Positions 45,024 through 56,419 of a stretch of DNA of 64,000 nt are shown here, in pieces. A program made the translations under genes and the position numbers. The stretch covers positions 3,596,001 through 3,660,000 of the forward strand of contig NC_059538.1 of assembly GCF_905220415.1 (NCBI RefSeq). Reading direction: 5' to 3'. Each line of letters opens with the position of its first letter. Positions within the stretch are counted from its first letter, which is position 1. This DNA is from Colias croceus (Eukaryota; Arthropoda; Insecta; Lepidoptera; Pieridae). The notes beneath the pieces are model-generated. The model was not told the DNA's origin and did not search any database. It saw nothing but the letters and a program-made list of their open reading frames with translations.

Positions 45024-45368
45024 TGTTAGCGCGTTTAAATTAAAGATAAAATTATATTTTAAAAGTAAATCAATTGATTAACTTCATTAATTATTTTAAT
45101 AATAATCAATTGGAAAAAACTATTAACAATCATTTAATTATCAAGTTATAATAATATTTCATGTCTTATTCAAAATAACGATCAAAACAACACAAATAAC
45201 ACCTGCGCTGACTCACACAGTCACGCCACTCGAATAGTTGTTTTGATCGTCCTATAAATAACGGTCGTCTGCAGTTGCGAGTCATTCTTGTCTTGACTTT
45301 GGTCGAGTAAAGATGTCTAAGAAATATTATATCAGTATTTAATTACGTAATACAACCACGCTTTAACA
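45024..45368 (+). repeat. Left LTR of the non-coding element
   Basis: TG...CA ends. Contains AAAACAACACAAATAAC, a palindromic-looking CGATCAAAACAAC...GTTGTTTTGATCG pair, and CCTATAAATAACGGTCG, which includes a TATAAAT box followed by AGTTGCGAGTCATT, a likely promoter and start region. Confidence 0.85.
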
Positions 45369-46276
45369 TCAGAAGTAGAAGATGAACCAGCCCTTACTCG
45401 GAATCCTGGCAGGCTGGCACAAATTCTTCTATCATACTACGTGACAGTGTGCAACTGTCACTGTCACTATCATGACAGTATACGACTGTGAACTTCAACC
45501 TTCGAAAAATCTAAGCTTCGAAATAATTGAATTGAATTGACTTCAAGTAAACAAGGATGAAGGAACTCGCACAAAGTGTGTTTTCTTGTGCGTTGTGTGA
45601 AATTGTAACGGTAATGTAGTTCATCAATATTAATGTGATGTGCAATCCGGGCGGTTGTCCAGGATATTAGAGCCTTTAATTGTGGTAAGCGAACGACGTG
45701 CTTATGTCGCAAATAATAAGTGTTTGATCCCAGGGAATTTGAATCCAATGTGGTGTCTTCGATGGCGCCGAGTGTAAGCTATTGTGGTGGTAAATTATTA
45801 TTTTTCTGTATTTTGACAATTGAAAAACGCTTCTAAGCGAAGTCCAGTTGAATAAATCAATATTTGAGTTTGAGTTCATCATGTGGATGTGACTGGTGTT
45901 CAATAAGGTCAGTTTGGCCGAGCGGTTATGTTTTTGTTAATACATTGTTTTGAAACCACGAGATAAATTACCGTACTCATTTCAAATGAACGTACGAGGA
46001 CGTTATAACTTGTGTTTTAACTTTTAATTATGTTCCAGGACTTATGGTTATCACTTGAGAGATGAGATACAGCCAGATGAGATAAAGCCGCTGTTCGCAG
46101 CTGGCAGAACTCGATAAGCTATCGAATCCTATGTACAAATATCATCAAATCACAATAATACAAGATAATGATTGCTATGAAGCGAAAAGTAAAAGCAATT
46201 GCTAGACTGCTATTGTGTCCTATGTACGTGTAAGAATAGTACCAAAGCCAAATTTAGATGACCGTGTTAGCGGTAA

Positions 46277-46720
46277 TGGAATCTAATTATGATAATCGAC
46301 TGCCACTTGTCTGTATGGGTCTTCTGTGACTTAGTCTAACAACTGGGCAGATAATAATACAAATCGAATGTCACTTGTCTGTACGGGTCTTCTGTGACTT
46401 AGTCTGACAACTGGGCAGATAATAATACAAATTGAATGCCAATTGTCTGTACGGGTCTTCTGTGACTTAGTCTGACAACTGGGCAGATAATAATACAATC
46501 GAATGCCACTTGTCTGTACGGGTCTTCTAGGACTTAGTCTGACAACTGGGCAGATAATAATACACTCGAATGCCACTTGTCTGTACGGGTCTTCTGTGAC
46601 TTAGTCTTACAACTGGGCAGATAATAATACAATCGAATGCCACTTGTCTGTACGGGTCTTCTGTGACTTGGTCTTACAACTGGGCAGATAATAATACAAT
46701 CGAATGCCATTTGTCTGCAC
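46277..46720 (+). repeat. 67-bp minisatellite, about 6.5 units
   Basis: The word CTTGTCTGTACGGGTCTTCT recurs with spacings of 68, 68, 67, 67, 67 and 67 bases. Each unit also holds GACTTAGTCTGACAACTGGG and CAGATAATAATACAA. Unit length is not a multiple of three, so it is not coding. Units differ by few bases. Confidence 0.9.
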
Positions 46721-46925
46721 GGGTTGTTACAACCGGGCGGGAACTAATAATAACCTGATTGTCACTTGTCTGACAACTGGACAAAGAAACAAATAATTTG
46801 AATACTTAAAACAAGTCTGAATGTCACCAGCGCGAACTATATCGTTCCAACAAGTGTGAATTATATCATTGATATTTAGAGTTTTGAATTAACGCTCAGA
46901 GCACGAGCTTTTTTCAGAATGGCCG

Positions 46926-47270
46926 TGTTAGCGCGTTTAAATTAAAGATAAAATTATATTTTAAAAGTAAATCAATTGATTAACTTCATTAATTATTTTA
47001 ATAATAATCAATTGGAAAAAACTATTAACAATCATTTAATTATCAAGTTATAATAATATTTCATGTCTTATTCAAAATAACGATCAAAACAACACAAATA
47101 ACACCTGCGCTGACTCACACAGTCACGCCACTCGAATAGTTGTTTTGATCGTCCTATAAATAACGGTCGTCTGCAGTTGCGAGTCATTCTTGTCTTGACT
47201 TTGGTCGAGTAAAGATGTCTAAGAAATATTATATCAGTATTTAATTACGTAATACAACAACGCTCTAACA
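46926..47270 (+). repeat. Right LTR of the non-coding element
   Basis: Near-identical to the left LTR. The differences are CAACGCTCT here against CCACGCTTT there. Confidence 0.85.
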
Positions 47271-47435
47271 TACATATTATAAAACTGGACCACTTGAATT
47301 AAATCATCTATTTTAAAAATTTAAGTATTCATAGAGACAAACTGACAGCAGATTAAAGAAGCTTTGGTTTACGAAGTGGTTAGTAGTGGACATAAACCGA
47401 CTACTAACACGGGAAGAAATTTAGAGAAATAATTA

Positions 47436-47741
47436 ATGCTTTATAAATATAAATTTATAATTTCAAGAAAAGGTCGTGTTCCATCGTTACAATATTGTAT
47501 TCACTGAAAAGTGCTTCATATTGGTTGAGATGGTTGTTAAATCATCTCAATAGATGGCGCACGGTGTGTCCCTTAAGACACATAAAACTGAAAGGATAGA
47601 ATAAATTCGATTACTCAGGCGGGTCACGAGTGGCTGAGTTGGTTAGGCATCCGCCCCGGAATGGCGCGAAGGATGCGGGTTCAAGTCCCGCCTCGTGATC
47701 GAATTTTTTCTATTCTTTATAAATTTATATTTATAAAGCAT
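47436..47741. mobile_element. Hairpin unit carrying a tRNA-like sequence
   Basis: ATGCTTTATAAATATAAATT and five further bases (47436-47460) recur as an exact reverse complement at 47717-47741. A second, imperfect pair (AATAAATTCGAT / ATCGAATTTTTTC) lies right beside the tRNA-like segment. The unit is about 306 bases. Confidence 0.65.
47624..47698 (+). tRNA. tRNA-like sequence, probably not a working tRNA
   Basis: 75 bases with a perfect 7-bp acceptor stem (TCACGAG/CTCGTGA), a fitting A box (TGGCTGAGTTGG), a B box (GGTTCAAGTCC) and a perfect T arm (GCGGG/CCCGC). The anticodon arm is poor. The best fold gives a 4-bp stem, loop CCGGAAT with C instead of U33, and anticodon GGA. An alternative 6-bp stem (GCATCC/GGATGC) has an 18-base loop. 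Most likely a tRNA-derived Pol III unit inside a repeat. Confidence 0.4.
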
Positions 47742-49319
47742 TTGAATGCCATAAAAACCAAAAAATATAAATTTCGAAATAATTTCAATCATGAAAGCAG
47801 CGCCCGGCCAAAGGATAAAGGCACTCAGAATCTATCTCGCCTTTCAGAACTACATCCGACATTTTTGTACACGTTATTCATCACTAAAAGTACTAAAAGT
47901 AATATTAGAGGTACGTAAGGGAAAAAATTGATAATAAGAAAAATACAGCCGTAATAAATGGCATTAAACAATACCTACCTGTACAATTATAAAATGTAGA
48001 ACCTAAACAGTTTCATTATAAAGCTTGAATGCTCAAATAAAAATACATTTATTCCACCTATTTTTAAACAATCGCCGAATAAATACCTTTTTATTTCCTC
48101 CATGATATTGAATCTAAATGTATTCCTTAATCAGACGTGATTTTAATCAATGTTTAAGGAATTAGTAAATCTATTTAAATATGAGTGTGCTTGGCTTCAT
48201 TTGGAATTCCATTCAAGTCCTGTCTCTAGAAGTGTATCTATAGACTTCCCGTGAGTTTCTGTTTACTTGACATGTCAGACGCTTCCTATTCGAATAAAGT
48301 TGGGTTTTTACTACGTTTATAAAAAGTAACAGAGATAATGAAAATAAATGATTTGTAATTTTAGTTTTATTACATGGCAATAGGTTCTTAAGGTAAACGG
48401 AAAGACAGCGAAACAGGGTTTTTATGTAATCCAATTGCTTTAAAGTTGATATACCTGCAATCTAAGTTTTTATAAAATATTCAGTATTAAAAATTCCATA
48501 TGCACCGCTGTTGAAAAATTTAAAATATTACGTAGAATGAGAAATATTCATATAGATTCAAGATAGATTCAGTTTTACACAAAATATAAGAAACACAGTT
48601 AACTGGAATAACACTTTTTTAAGCACCTGAATATTTACCTTTTGATACATTTTAATATTTTAATAAAATTGATGTTTCGAGCTAAAGTATTTATAAAATA
48701 GTGCACTAGCACTCAACATACAGACGAAACCAAATACGAAAATCAAGTTATTCCTTTTTCACGGTTCCAATGGTATTTTAAAATCCCATCTGCGAATTGA
48801 TTTTGCTGAAATGTCACCGTATATTTTTACTGAAAAAGCTTTTCATTTAAATGAGTAAAAGTAACGTGATTCTTCAAATAAACGCAGCTCATTCTTTATT
48901 CATATAGACACAAATCTTCCGAACTAATTTCCATCGCATATAAAATAAAAAAAGTTTAAATCCACAAGGCATTACCATAATATAACATTAGTAGGACGTC
49001 GGCATTAAGTCGAAAAATCACTAAGCCACCAATTTTGGAAGTAAAAACACGGTATTGGGAGTAAGGGTCGGAAATTGCGCCCCAAGAAATGGGCCGATAT
49101 AATCTAACAGTTGCGTGCACCGCTGGCAATCATTAGCACCATCCATTGATAGCTACCTTTGCCTTAAAAAAAAAGCAGATAACAACTTTTATAGACACGG
49201 CATTTATTTCGTGGATCAGATTAAAAATGGCCCGTCGCTACTATCATTGACTGCTAGAATAAATGCTTCAAGTCACTTGACACACTGGTTTTATACCTTA
49301 AAGATAATTCCAGGCGTGT
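47742..49319. other. No gene seen
   Basis: AT-rich DNA without supported features. Confidence 0.4.
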
Positions 49320-49412
49320 TTGTAAGAAACATTGCTCTAGGCTATATATCATCACGTTAAGATCAACAGGAGCGGAGCAATGCGGGTGAAACCGCGGAGC
49401 ACAGCTAGTTAG
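49320..49412 (+). mobile_element. Retroposon end fragment
   Basis: CATCACGTTAAGATCAACAG, then GCGGGTGAAACCGCGGAG and CACAGCTAGTTAG resemble the ACCGCGG...GCACAGCTAGT end common to lepidopteran retroposons. Confidence 0.5.
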
Positions 49413-50559
49413 ATATAATTTGCAATGCACAACTTCAACCACAACATTTAGAAGTAAAATATTATGTTGAATTAATTTATAATAAAGATCTCAAGAAAAT
49501 CAAAGTATCTAAAATCTCAACAATTAGTAACTTACTACGACAAAAGAATAAACAATTATTGAAATAATAAAAAAACATACCTATATAAAAAAGATGATCA
49601 ATAAAACCCTCATTCTGTGTTCATAATCATTGCAAAATTATTAAAAAACATTCCGATTGTACCTCATTTTGATGCAGCCCAGTCACACAATTCAATAACC
49701 CATTATGCGAAATATAAATTGCGCAAATAATCCGGGAGCAGCAATGCAGAAACTGAATTCAACTCATTCCTAGTATTAATATATTCAATGGTAAATACCG
49801 ACAGTGCTCTGACGGACCGGCCATATTGATTCCTTTAAAATTATGCACATAATTTACAAATAGAATTTGTGACCACGGGTATACTTTAATAGATTCAGAT
49901 TAGCAAGGGTCAGTAAACATAGTTGGAAGGTTATTTAAAAAAGGTCCGAATTTGGTCTTACTATTTTTATTTTTATGTAGGAGTCGAGCCCGTTTCGGTC
50001 CTGACTCCTGATTGGGTCACGCTCGCACCTTATTAGTGCCTTTTTGAATTTGTATAAGTTTATAAAATACCTACTTCTAAAAGGTTGTCAAAAAGAGAAA
50101 GACTGGTCAATTGTGTGTTCGGAATACTTTGTTTAAGAGTTTTCAATAATATGCATTACTCCAATAGTTGAGTAATAGGTACATAATAAATATTGCAGAC
50201 AAGTATAAACAAAAAGGTTTAAAAAATGTCACTTGAAATAGATTAAATAGCTTTCGAAGTTAAATCTAGCGCCAAAGCTTAAGTACAAAGAAACTCGATA
50301 ATCAATTTGATGAATAATGTAGATAAAATAATATGTAATGATTATATCCGTGTCTCACATGAAAAAAAGCAATAAACAAAACTTACCTTGTATTAAGTTT
50401 TATTATACTTTTGTGGGTGTATAAGCCCGCTTTGGAGTTGTAGCCGACGTAATAAAAACACTGATGAAAATTATAAGACAGAGTCCCATAATATGAAAAA
50501 CAATCACATATCTAAGTTAATACTGAGTTGAATTTTGATATAAACATTCAATTTTAATC
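49413..50559. other. No gene seen; weak repeat remnant
   Basis: AT-rich. A GC-richer patch at about 49976-50040 (GTAGGAGTCGAGCCCG, CTGACTCCTGATTGGGTCAC) may be part of a degraded repeat. Confidence 0.35.
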
Positions 50560-50706
50560 CTTCCGATTAAAATGAAATTTAGCACTCATATAGAGGGTAA
50601 CTTGGATTAACTCATAGGATAGGCTTTATCCCGGAAATCCCACGGGTACAGGAATTATCGTTTTCCTTTAAAAACGCGGGCGAAGCCGCGGGCGGAAAGC
50701 TTGTCT
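50560..50706 (-). mobile_element. Lepidopteran retroposon 3' fragment, reversed
   Basis: Reverse complement of the pattern at 7924-8080: TTTAGCACTCATATAGAGGG, TATCCCGGAAATCCCACGGG and GCGGGCGAAGCCGCGGGCGG. Confidence 0.65.
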
Positions 50707-52000
50707 TAGTTACGACAAAACTTTCAATAAACATCGTTCTCGATGTGGTAGAGCCTGTTGAATGAATATTTCTAATATATTAAATCAAAATCACATACAA
50801 ATCAAAGATATTACTGTGCACATAATTGCAGTTAACAATATTCGATGGTAACAAATATCCACAAAGCTATTTCAAAAGCCCTATTAGCGCTGATCATCCG
50901 AGCTTGATTAGGTATTAACAGGCAATATACATTCCGTATTTCAATACGCAATAAAGGATATACACCTCCCTTTTAATGAAAAAATTTTTATTATAAATAA
51001 AATCATTATGGTAATTAAGTTGAGACTAATGACAGAACTTAGACTTAGAGCTTAATATGAAATGCGCTCGTGTTATTCTTGTTAAGCTTTCTTCGTAAAT
51101 ATACTTACCAGATATTTCTAATTTTGTTGTCTTCGAAAGAAAAAAGCATAATATAGAATCTAGACGGTTAGGCTCACTTCATCGACCCATTCCCGAATAT
51201 TAATTTACCATTTCCTATTTATTTATCTCCTTGATATGAGGAAAGTTCTCGTTATTTACACTAAAATTAACTTGAAATAGATGGCAAAAGCAAGATGGCT
51301 ATGAGTGGACTCTAGAAGTGGAGATTTCCTGCGCAAACACACTAAAGGTTTCTAAAGTTCAGTTCACAGTTCCGTTTAAGTTTGTTTCAAACTCTGCAAG
51401 ATCTAGGCTACATTCATGAGCTAATAAATAATAATAGTCAAATCAAATTTTTTTATGATGTGTATTATTTTCATTGCCGATAAAACTAATTACATAAGTA
51501 ATACGCTAATAACACTATTAAAAGGCGCGTTAAAATCGATTAGGTAAGAGAATAAAGAAAATATTACGACGAAAATATTTTATTGCAAACCTAAATACAG
51601 TGTTATATCCAATATTATTATTGCAATAGTAACTAAATTCAACTCTCCACTATTCAACATTCCACGCTCAACCGCTTTCGGATCTCAAAAAGCTTCTAAG
51701 AAATCAGCGTTGAAACGTAGTTTGCTCTCAGAGACTATTGGTTCATCAATTGAATTGTGAAGATACACGTAACATGCTTTAGTCAGAATGACTTATTTGA
51801 TGCGGTATCTTCAGAGTTATAAATGTGTTGTTACCACGCACCGATAGTTACATTAATTTATGACCAACTTGTAACAATTTTGGTTAATTATAAGTACATA
51901 AGAGGTAAAGGCTCGTACTTATAGAGTTAAGAGCTGTGACGTAAAAGAATATTGATGTTAAAGTATAGAATTATTTTAATGAAAAGACTTTGAAACATAC
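50707..52000. other. No gene seen
   Basis: AT-rich DNA without supported features. Confidence 0.4.
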
Positions 52001-52038
52001 ATTATTGTAGTTACAAATACATTTGTAACTACAATAAT
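52001..52038. repeat. Perfect 38-base palindromic repeat
   Basis: ATTATTGTAGTTACAAAT, two bases (AC), then its exact complement. 18-base arms with no mismatch. Confidence 0.85.
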
Positions 52039-52695
52039 CGCATAACAATATATTTTACTATGCCATCCTTCTTTGATTCCATTTATGTACCGCTATTTGT
52101 TACGGTTACGTTTACGTAACGACATAGCCGTTATAGCATTCTTACCCAATAAAAATCAATTCAAAAAACATCAACAAGACGTCGTTCTGGTGTAAATCTA
52201 ATGACAATTATTGAGGGGGCGGCGGCCCGAGGCGTGGTATACACAATTTATTACCAACTGACACTTAATCGAAACACTTCGACGAGCTTTCAGCGTCAAT
52301 CACTATTAACAAGGCCCGTGATCGCGGTTTTAAACATCTGAAATATCTTCCGACACCGAGAAAAGCGCCGGAGTCTAGCAGAAAATAGCTTTTCTTCAAA
52401 ATCTTTATCTTGAAGCCTCGGCTAAAAGCTTTACGCGTGTAATTGCTAATTTAGAGATAAAATTGTTGTCGTGAAAGCGTTCGTGGATTTAATTTGTATT
52501 TATGTTTTGTAGCTATTTGGTATGAAGGAATCCGTGTGAACAATGATGTTACACGTTTGTACTGTGTATTACTTGTGTTCTTACTATAAATTAGACTGTA
52601 TACTTCTTATGTTTCAATAGGTAGGGTATTATATTATATTTATTATAGTATATTATTATATTAGGGTATTCATGACAAATACAAATTACAAGCTA
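52039..52695. other. No gene seen
   Basis: Partly GC-richer around 52210-52400 but no frame, repeat or splice pattern that can be supported. Confidence 0.35.
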
Positions 52696-52697
52696 TA

Positions 52698-52933
52698 GGC
52701 TGGTTGCAGAGCTTGACCGACCGTCAGTGCGTACCGTCGGTCCTGACGGTTTTTTTTTTTTTTTTTGTAAGGTGTTTCTCAATGTTAGCCAGAAGGGCTT
52801 TTACATTTTAACGCGGACGCGGGGGTGAACTGAAGGTTCACCCTGGTAGCGACATGCACAAGGGCGTCCCCCCTTGACGGGGATACGGCGACTGACGTAC
52901 GCACTGATGGTCAGTCAAGCTCTGCAACCAGCC
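52698..52933. mobile_element. MITE with TA duplication and nested retroposon piece
   Basis: 37-base inverted arms (GGCTGGTTGCAGAGCTTGAC... against ...GTCAAGCTCTGCAACCAGCC) with a few mismatches, flanked by TA on both sides. The interior starts with a long T run (from 52749), then GTAAGGTGTTTCTC and GGGCGTCCCCCCTTGACGGG. This looks like a poly(A)-tailed LINE or SINE 3' end in reverse orientation. Confidence 0.75.
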
Positions 52934-52935
52934 TA

Positions 52936-53972
52936 AAGCAATGAAAATCATATGTTAATAAATCTTTTGAGAGATAATAACTAAAACGAAAGTAGTATTA
53001 AAAAGTACTAATTTAAAAAGAAACGAAAACAATGAGTTTTATTTAATACATATAGAGAAATAAAAAAAATGGTTCTATGTGCTAATAATATAATGAATAA
53101 ATAATAAAATAAACCACTCTCCGAGGTGTGCATAATATGTGAAATCTTGTTTAAATCCCTTAAAAACCATGAGTATGCACATTGCACAACTTCTGAATAT
53201 TTCTCTGTTGTAGAGCAAAGTGCTCATATTTTATCGTAAATATACTTACAAATTTATTTTCATCTTAATACTGCAATTAATGAAGTTTATAAGACTACTC
53301 AGAAATGCTATCTCGAATCAGAAGCTTCTCTCAAAGCTAGCAACTTCCAGGCATAATTTGTCAGGATGCCATTTGAACGTGATATTAGTTGATGTTTCTA
53401 TGTGAAGTTTGTTACGAGCTTGGAGTTTATATTTGTAGAATTGTAGGAAAAGCCCCGTCTCATGTAATAGCTGGCTATTTAATGAATAGGTTAAAATCCG
53501 GGAAATGTTTATTAAGTAGTACTATTTCGGGGAATATTATATATAATGTATCAAAATGCAATTCAATTCATGGAAAGCTGAATATTGAAGCGCTGTTACT
53601 GAGAAATTATTAAAACTGTTTTTATTGTTATTAATTATATAGAAAACGTTTTCCAGCGCAATACGTAGTATCAATAATACCTACTTTGAGATTTTTTGAC
53701 TGAGCTCTTATAATATTCATATTTACGATGTAAATTACTGAAAACAAATATGTTTTTACCAAATAAATATAATGATCATGAAATGCATGCCGTGTTCGCA
53801 AATTAAAATGGTATTATGTTCGTAGTTCATAACAACCCTGTTCACATGTTTATTTGGCTTGAAAGCTTACTAACTCAACTACGGATCACGTTAAATTTTA
53901 CGTAGAACCAGGTAAAACCGAATTCGTCCGTTTGTCCACCGCAAAACTGTGTTATTTATTTATTTATTTTAT
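52936..53972. other. No gene seen
   Basis: AT-rich DNA. Frames at 53220-53613 show no recognisable domain. Confidence 0.4.
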
Positions 53973-53975
53973 TTA

Positions 53976-54150
53976 GGGCCGATTTTTCAATCCTTGGTTA
54001 AAATTTATCCGTCCAATAAAGTATTACACGAACATTTTAAAATGTCACCTGTAAACTGTCAAATACGGACAATGAGAATACATTTTTGAAATGGTAGTTT
54101 AATACGTTATTCGATGAATAAGTTTTAACCAAGGATTGAAAAATCAGCCC
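53976..54150. mobile_element. PIF/Harbinger-like MITE
   Basis: 33-base inverted arms (GGGCCGATTTTTCAATCCTT... against ...AAGGATTGAAAAATCAGCCC), flanked by TTA on both sides (53973-53975, 54151-54153). A 3-base TWA duplication and GGGC-type ends fit the PIF/Harbinger superfamily. 175 bases, non-coding. Confidence 0.8.
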
Positions 54151-54153
54151 TTA

Positions 54154-55807
54154 AGCAATTAGATGACAGAGATCCATTAATGTTAGTACGTGACCTTAAA
54201 AGCTAATGTTAGTAGGTAAATATTAAAGTACTATCATCTGTAGTACTATCAGTTATATCTTATTATGATGAATGTACGTATTTACAATTTTGATATTTCC
54301 ATTTTGATAATTTCATTAAGTTGAAAGTAAAGTAAAAATATTATAAAAAGTTTCACACATTTAAACAATTTAAACAAACAATTTTAAACAATTTATTTTT
54401 ATATATACTTCTAGATCCTCAAATCCTAAAATCTTATAAACATTTGAGAACTCTTGTACTATAACTGGACTGTTTTTTTGTTTAATTTAGGACATAGAAA
54501 AGATTTATTTTAGCTCCTACGAGAAAAGAGCTACGTGCTACGCCTCCTGCAGTGACACTTGCTTCGAGAATCCGAGGGGGCATTTATCCGATTATAATAT
54601 TAAACTAATTTGATATTTTGAATTATTGTAGGTTAATAATAATATATTATTTTATATATTAAGTGATCACCACCAACCATAGATGTTATCACTAGTGTAC
54701 TTTATCACAGTATGTATAGTTAAGAAGTAATTATGTACTTTATTAATTACATTTATACGCTCTTTTCTTGAAGGTCGCAATGTTGTTATTAAACAATTAA
54801 TAATACTGTGGCCACTGCACCAAGGAGACAGTAATTTACATCTAAATATTATTTACTATACCTTCCCAATGTGTTCTACCCAATAAGACATGTTTCAGGG
54901 CAATAGAAATAACTTAGCTCATCCTCAATTTCTATAGTTTAATTTTATGAAACATTTAATTTATATACTTATTTTAAGTAACCAAAGACAAACCATTTTA
55001 ATAGTTTTGTAGATGCTGTTGATTTCTTGAAGACGTATAGTAAAACAAAGTAATAGTAATCATGTGGCTCTACGTGGCTCTACTGCCAAAAAACTGTATT
55101 TTTGTGCACAACAAATTTACTATTTACATAGAACTGGCTGAAATGAGACATAACTGTATAGCTATTCATCGTCGTTTGAAATAAATTGATTAAGGATGAT
55201 TATGTAATATCTTCCTATGCAACTTAAATAGGTTACAAAACATTTATAATCAAGTCTCCTTTCATCGTTCTTCCATACACATATTTAATAATAATAGTTT
55301 ATTATCTTATCCTTTTACATAGGCGTATTTTATAGTCTACTAATTTTGTTTGTAACTCGTAAATTGTTCACATACACGCAACAGGCATCCTCAATTACCG
55401 CGAGATGTTGCCAAAGTACTCTCGTTAATACAACAATATTACTTACATTATGGCTTTCTTCTAGAATATTCTGGATCTTTATATTTGATTAGTTATTTAA
55501 ATGGTCATTGCGTGTAGGGAAATTCTATTGAACCCTTAATTTCTAATTATGATACGGATATCGGACTCTCGGTGAACATCCAGTGAATTGAGAGCTTTTT
55601 ATATTCATTTAGATTTTACATTTCCTGTTTTGATAATTTATGTGATATCTGCGGACATTTTTATGTACCTATTTTACAAACTTAAAAACAATTATTGTTA
55701 TTTTAATGTAATTTCTTCTGCCAAAATGACTATTAAAACATAAAGATAATATGAAATCTATATTTTCAAAAACTATGTTTCGGTATTTTCAAAATTTTTA
55801 ATTAAAT
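54154..55807. other. No gene seen
   Basis: AT-rich. AAGTGATCACCACCAACCAT near 54661 resembles a word of common lepidopteran repeats but is too short to annotate. Confidence 0.35.
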
Positions 55808-55839
55808 AGTAGATTCGGCGATGTCTCGCCGAGTCTACT
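55808..55839. repeat. Short stem-loop
   Basis: AGTAGATTCGGCGA, loop TGTC, TCGCCGAGTCTACT: 14 pairs, one of them G:U as RNA. It lies upstream of a retroposon-like patch. Confidence 0.6.
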
Positions 55840-55889
55840 GTTTACCAAAAAAACTACTTATATAAATAATTAAAAAATAATATTCTTAT

Positions 55890-56110
55890 TATTTCTCTAC
55901 CGAGGTTCGAACCTGAGCCTTGAATTGCATATTGTTACAGAATCCTTCTTTATTGAAATAAAAGAGTGTAGTGTTAGTAACACTACTTACAACTCAAGAA
56001 CGGCTGAACGGATTTTAATGACTTTTGCTTTACTGGATTATACTTCGCTTAGGAAAACGAGTGTCTACCCGGGTATAGCCAGGTCAAACTTACTGTTCAA
56101 TCATTAAAAT
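55890..56110. mobile_element. Degraded retroposon fragment
   Basis: A B-box-like GGTTCGAACCT, then AAGAACGGCTGAACGG, a phrase typical of lepidopteran retroposon 3' regions, and an Arg/Thr-rich chance frame. The element is not delimited. Confidence 0.35.
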
Positions 56111-56269
56111 AATGTCAACTTTATCAATGCGATGAACAATTTTTTTTTTTAATTTTCCTACTTATTACACAATACCCACCTCAAACGAAACTATCATCCA
56201 TGTACCACACCACACTTACACCATCACACATAGAAAAAAAAACACAATTTCAATCGAATCATAGACAAT

Positions 56270-56400
56270 TTGGAATAGTTTTTAAAATTCAAATTTCCCG
56301 CGCCAGGATATTCTTTATGAACGTCCTAGCGGTGATAAATCGCGTCACTCACTGGACGCCGCGCCGCTCCGCGCATATTTCCTTAACACCTCTTCAGTTT
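56270..56400. promoter_or_regulatory. GC-rich island, possible host promoter
   Basis: CpG-rich patch in AT-rich DNA, with TTTCCCGCGCC (an E2F-like site) and, on the plus strand, TCTTCAGTTT (an initiator-like TCAGT). No adjacent coding exon is recognised. Confidence 0.2.
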
Positions 56401-56419
56401 ATGGGGTAAAAAGGTTTCA

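Larger units (their letters stand above)
45024..47270 (+). mobile_element. Non-coding LTR element (TRIM/LARD-like)
   Basis: Two 345-base direct repeats (45024-45368, 46926-47270) begin TGTTAG and end CTAACA or TTAACA. They differ at about two positions near the end. TACA flanks both sides (45020-45023, 47271-47274), a 4-base target duplication. The ~1.56-kb interior has no gag or pol and contains a 67-bp minisatellite. It therefore depends on another element's enzymes. No clear primer site or purine tract is seen, so orientation is tentative. Confidence 0.82.

Noticed and set aside
45905..45930. tRNA-like start (TTTGGCCGAGCGGTTA) inside the non-coding LTR element
   Set aside because: Only an A-box-like word; no B box or acceptor pairing follows.
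46331..46576. 81-codon minus frame with internal repeats
   Set aside because: It only reads through the minisatellite, whose period is not a multiple of three.
46277..46720. CRISPR-like array
   Set aside because: Units are contiguous 67-base tandem copies without unique spacers, in an insect LTR element.
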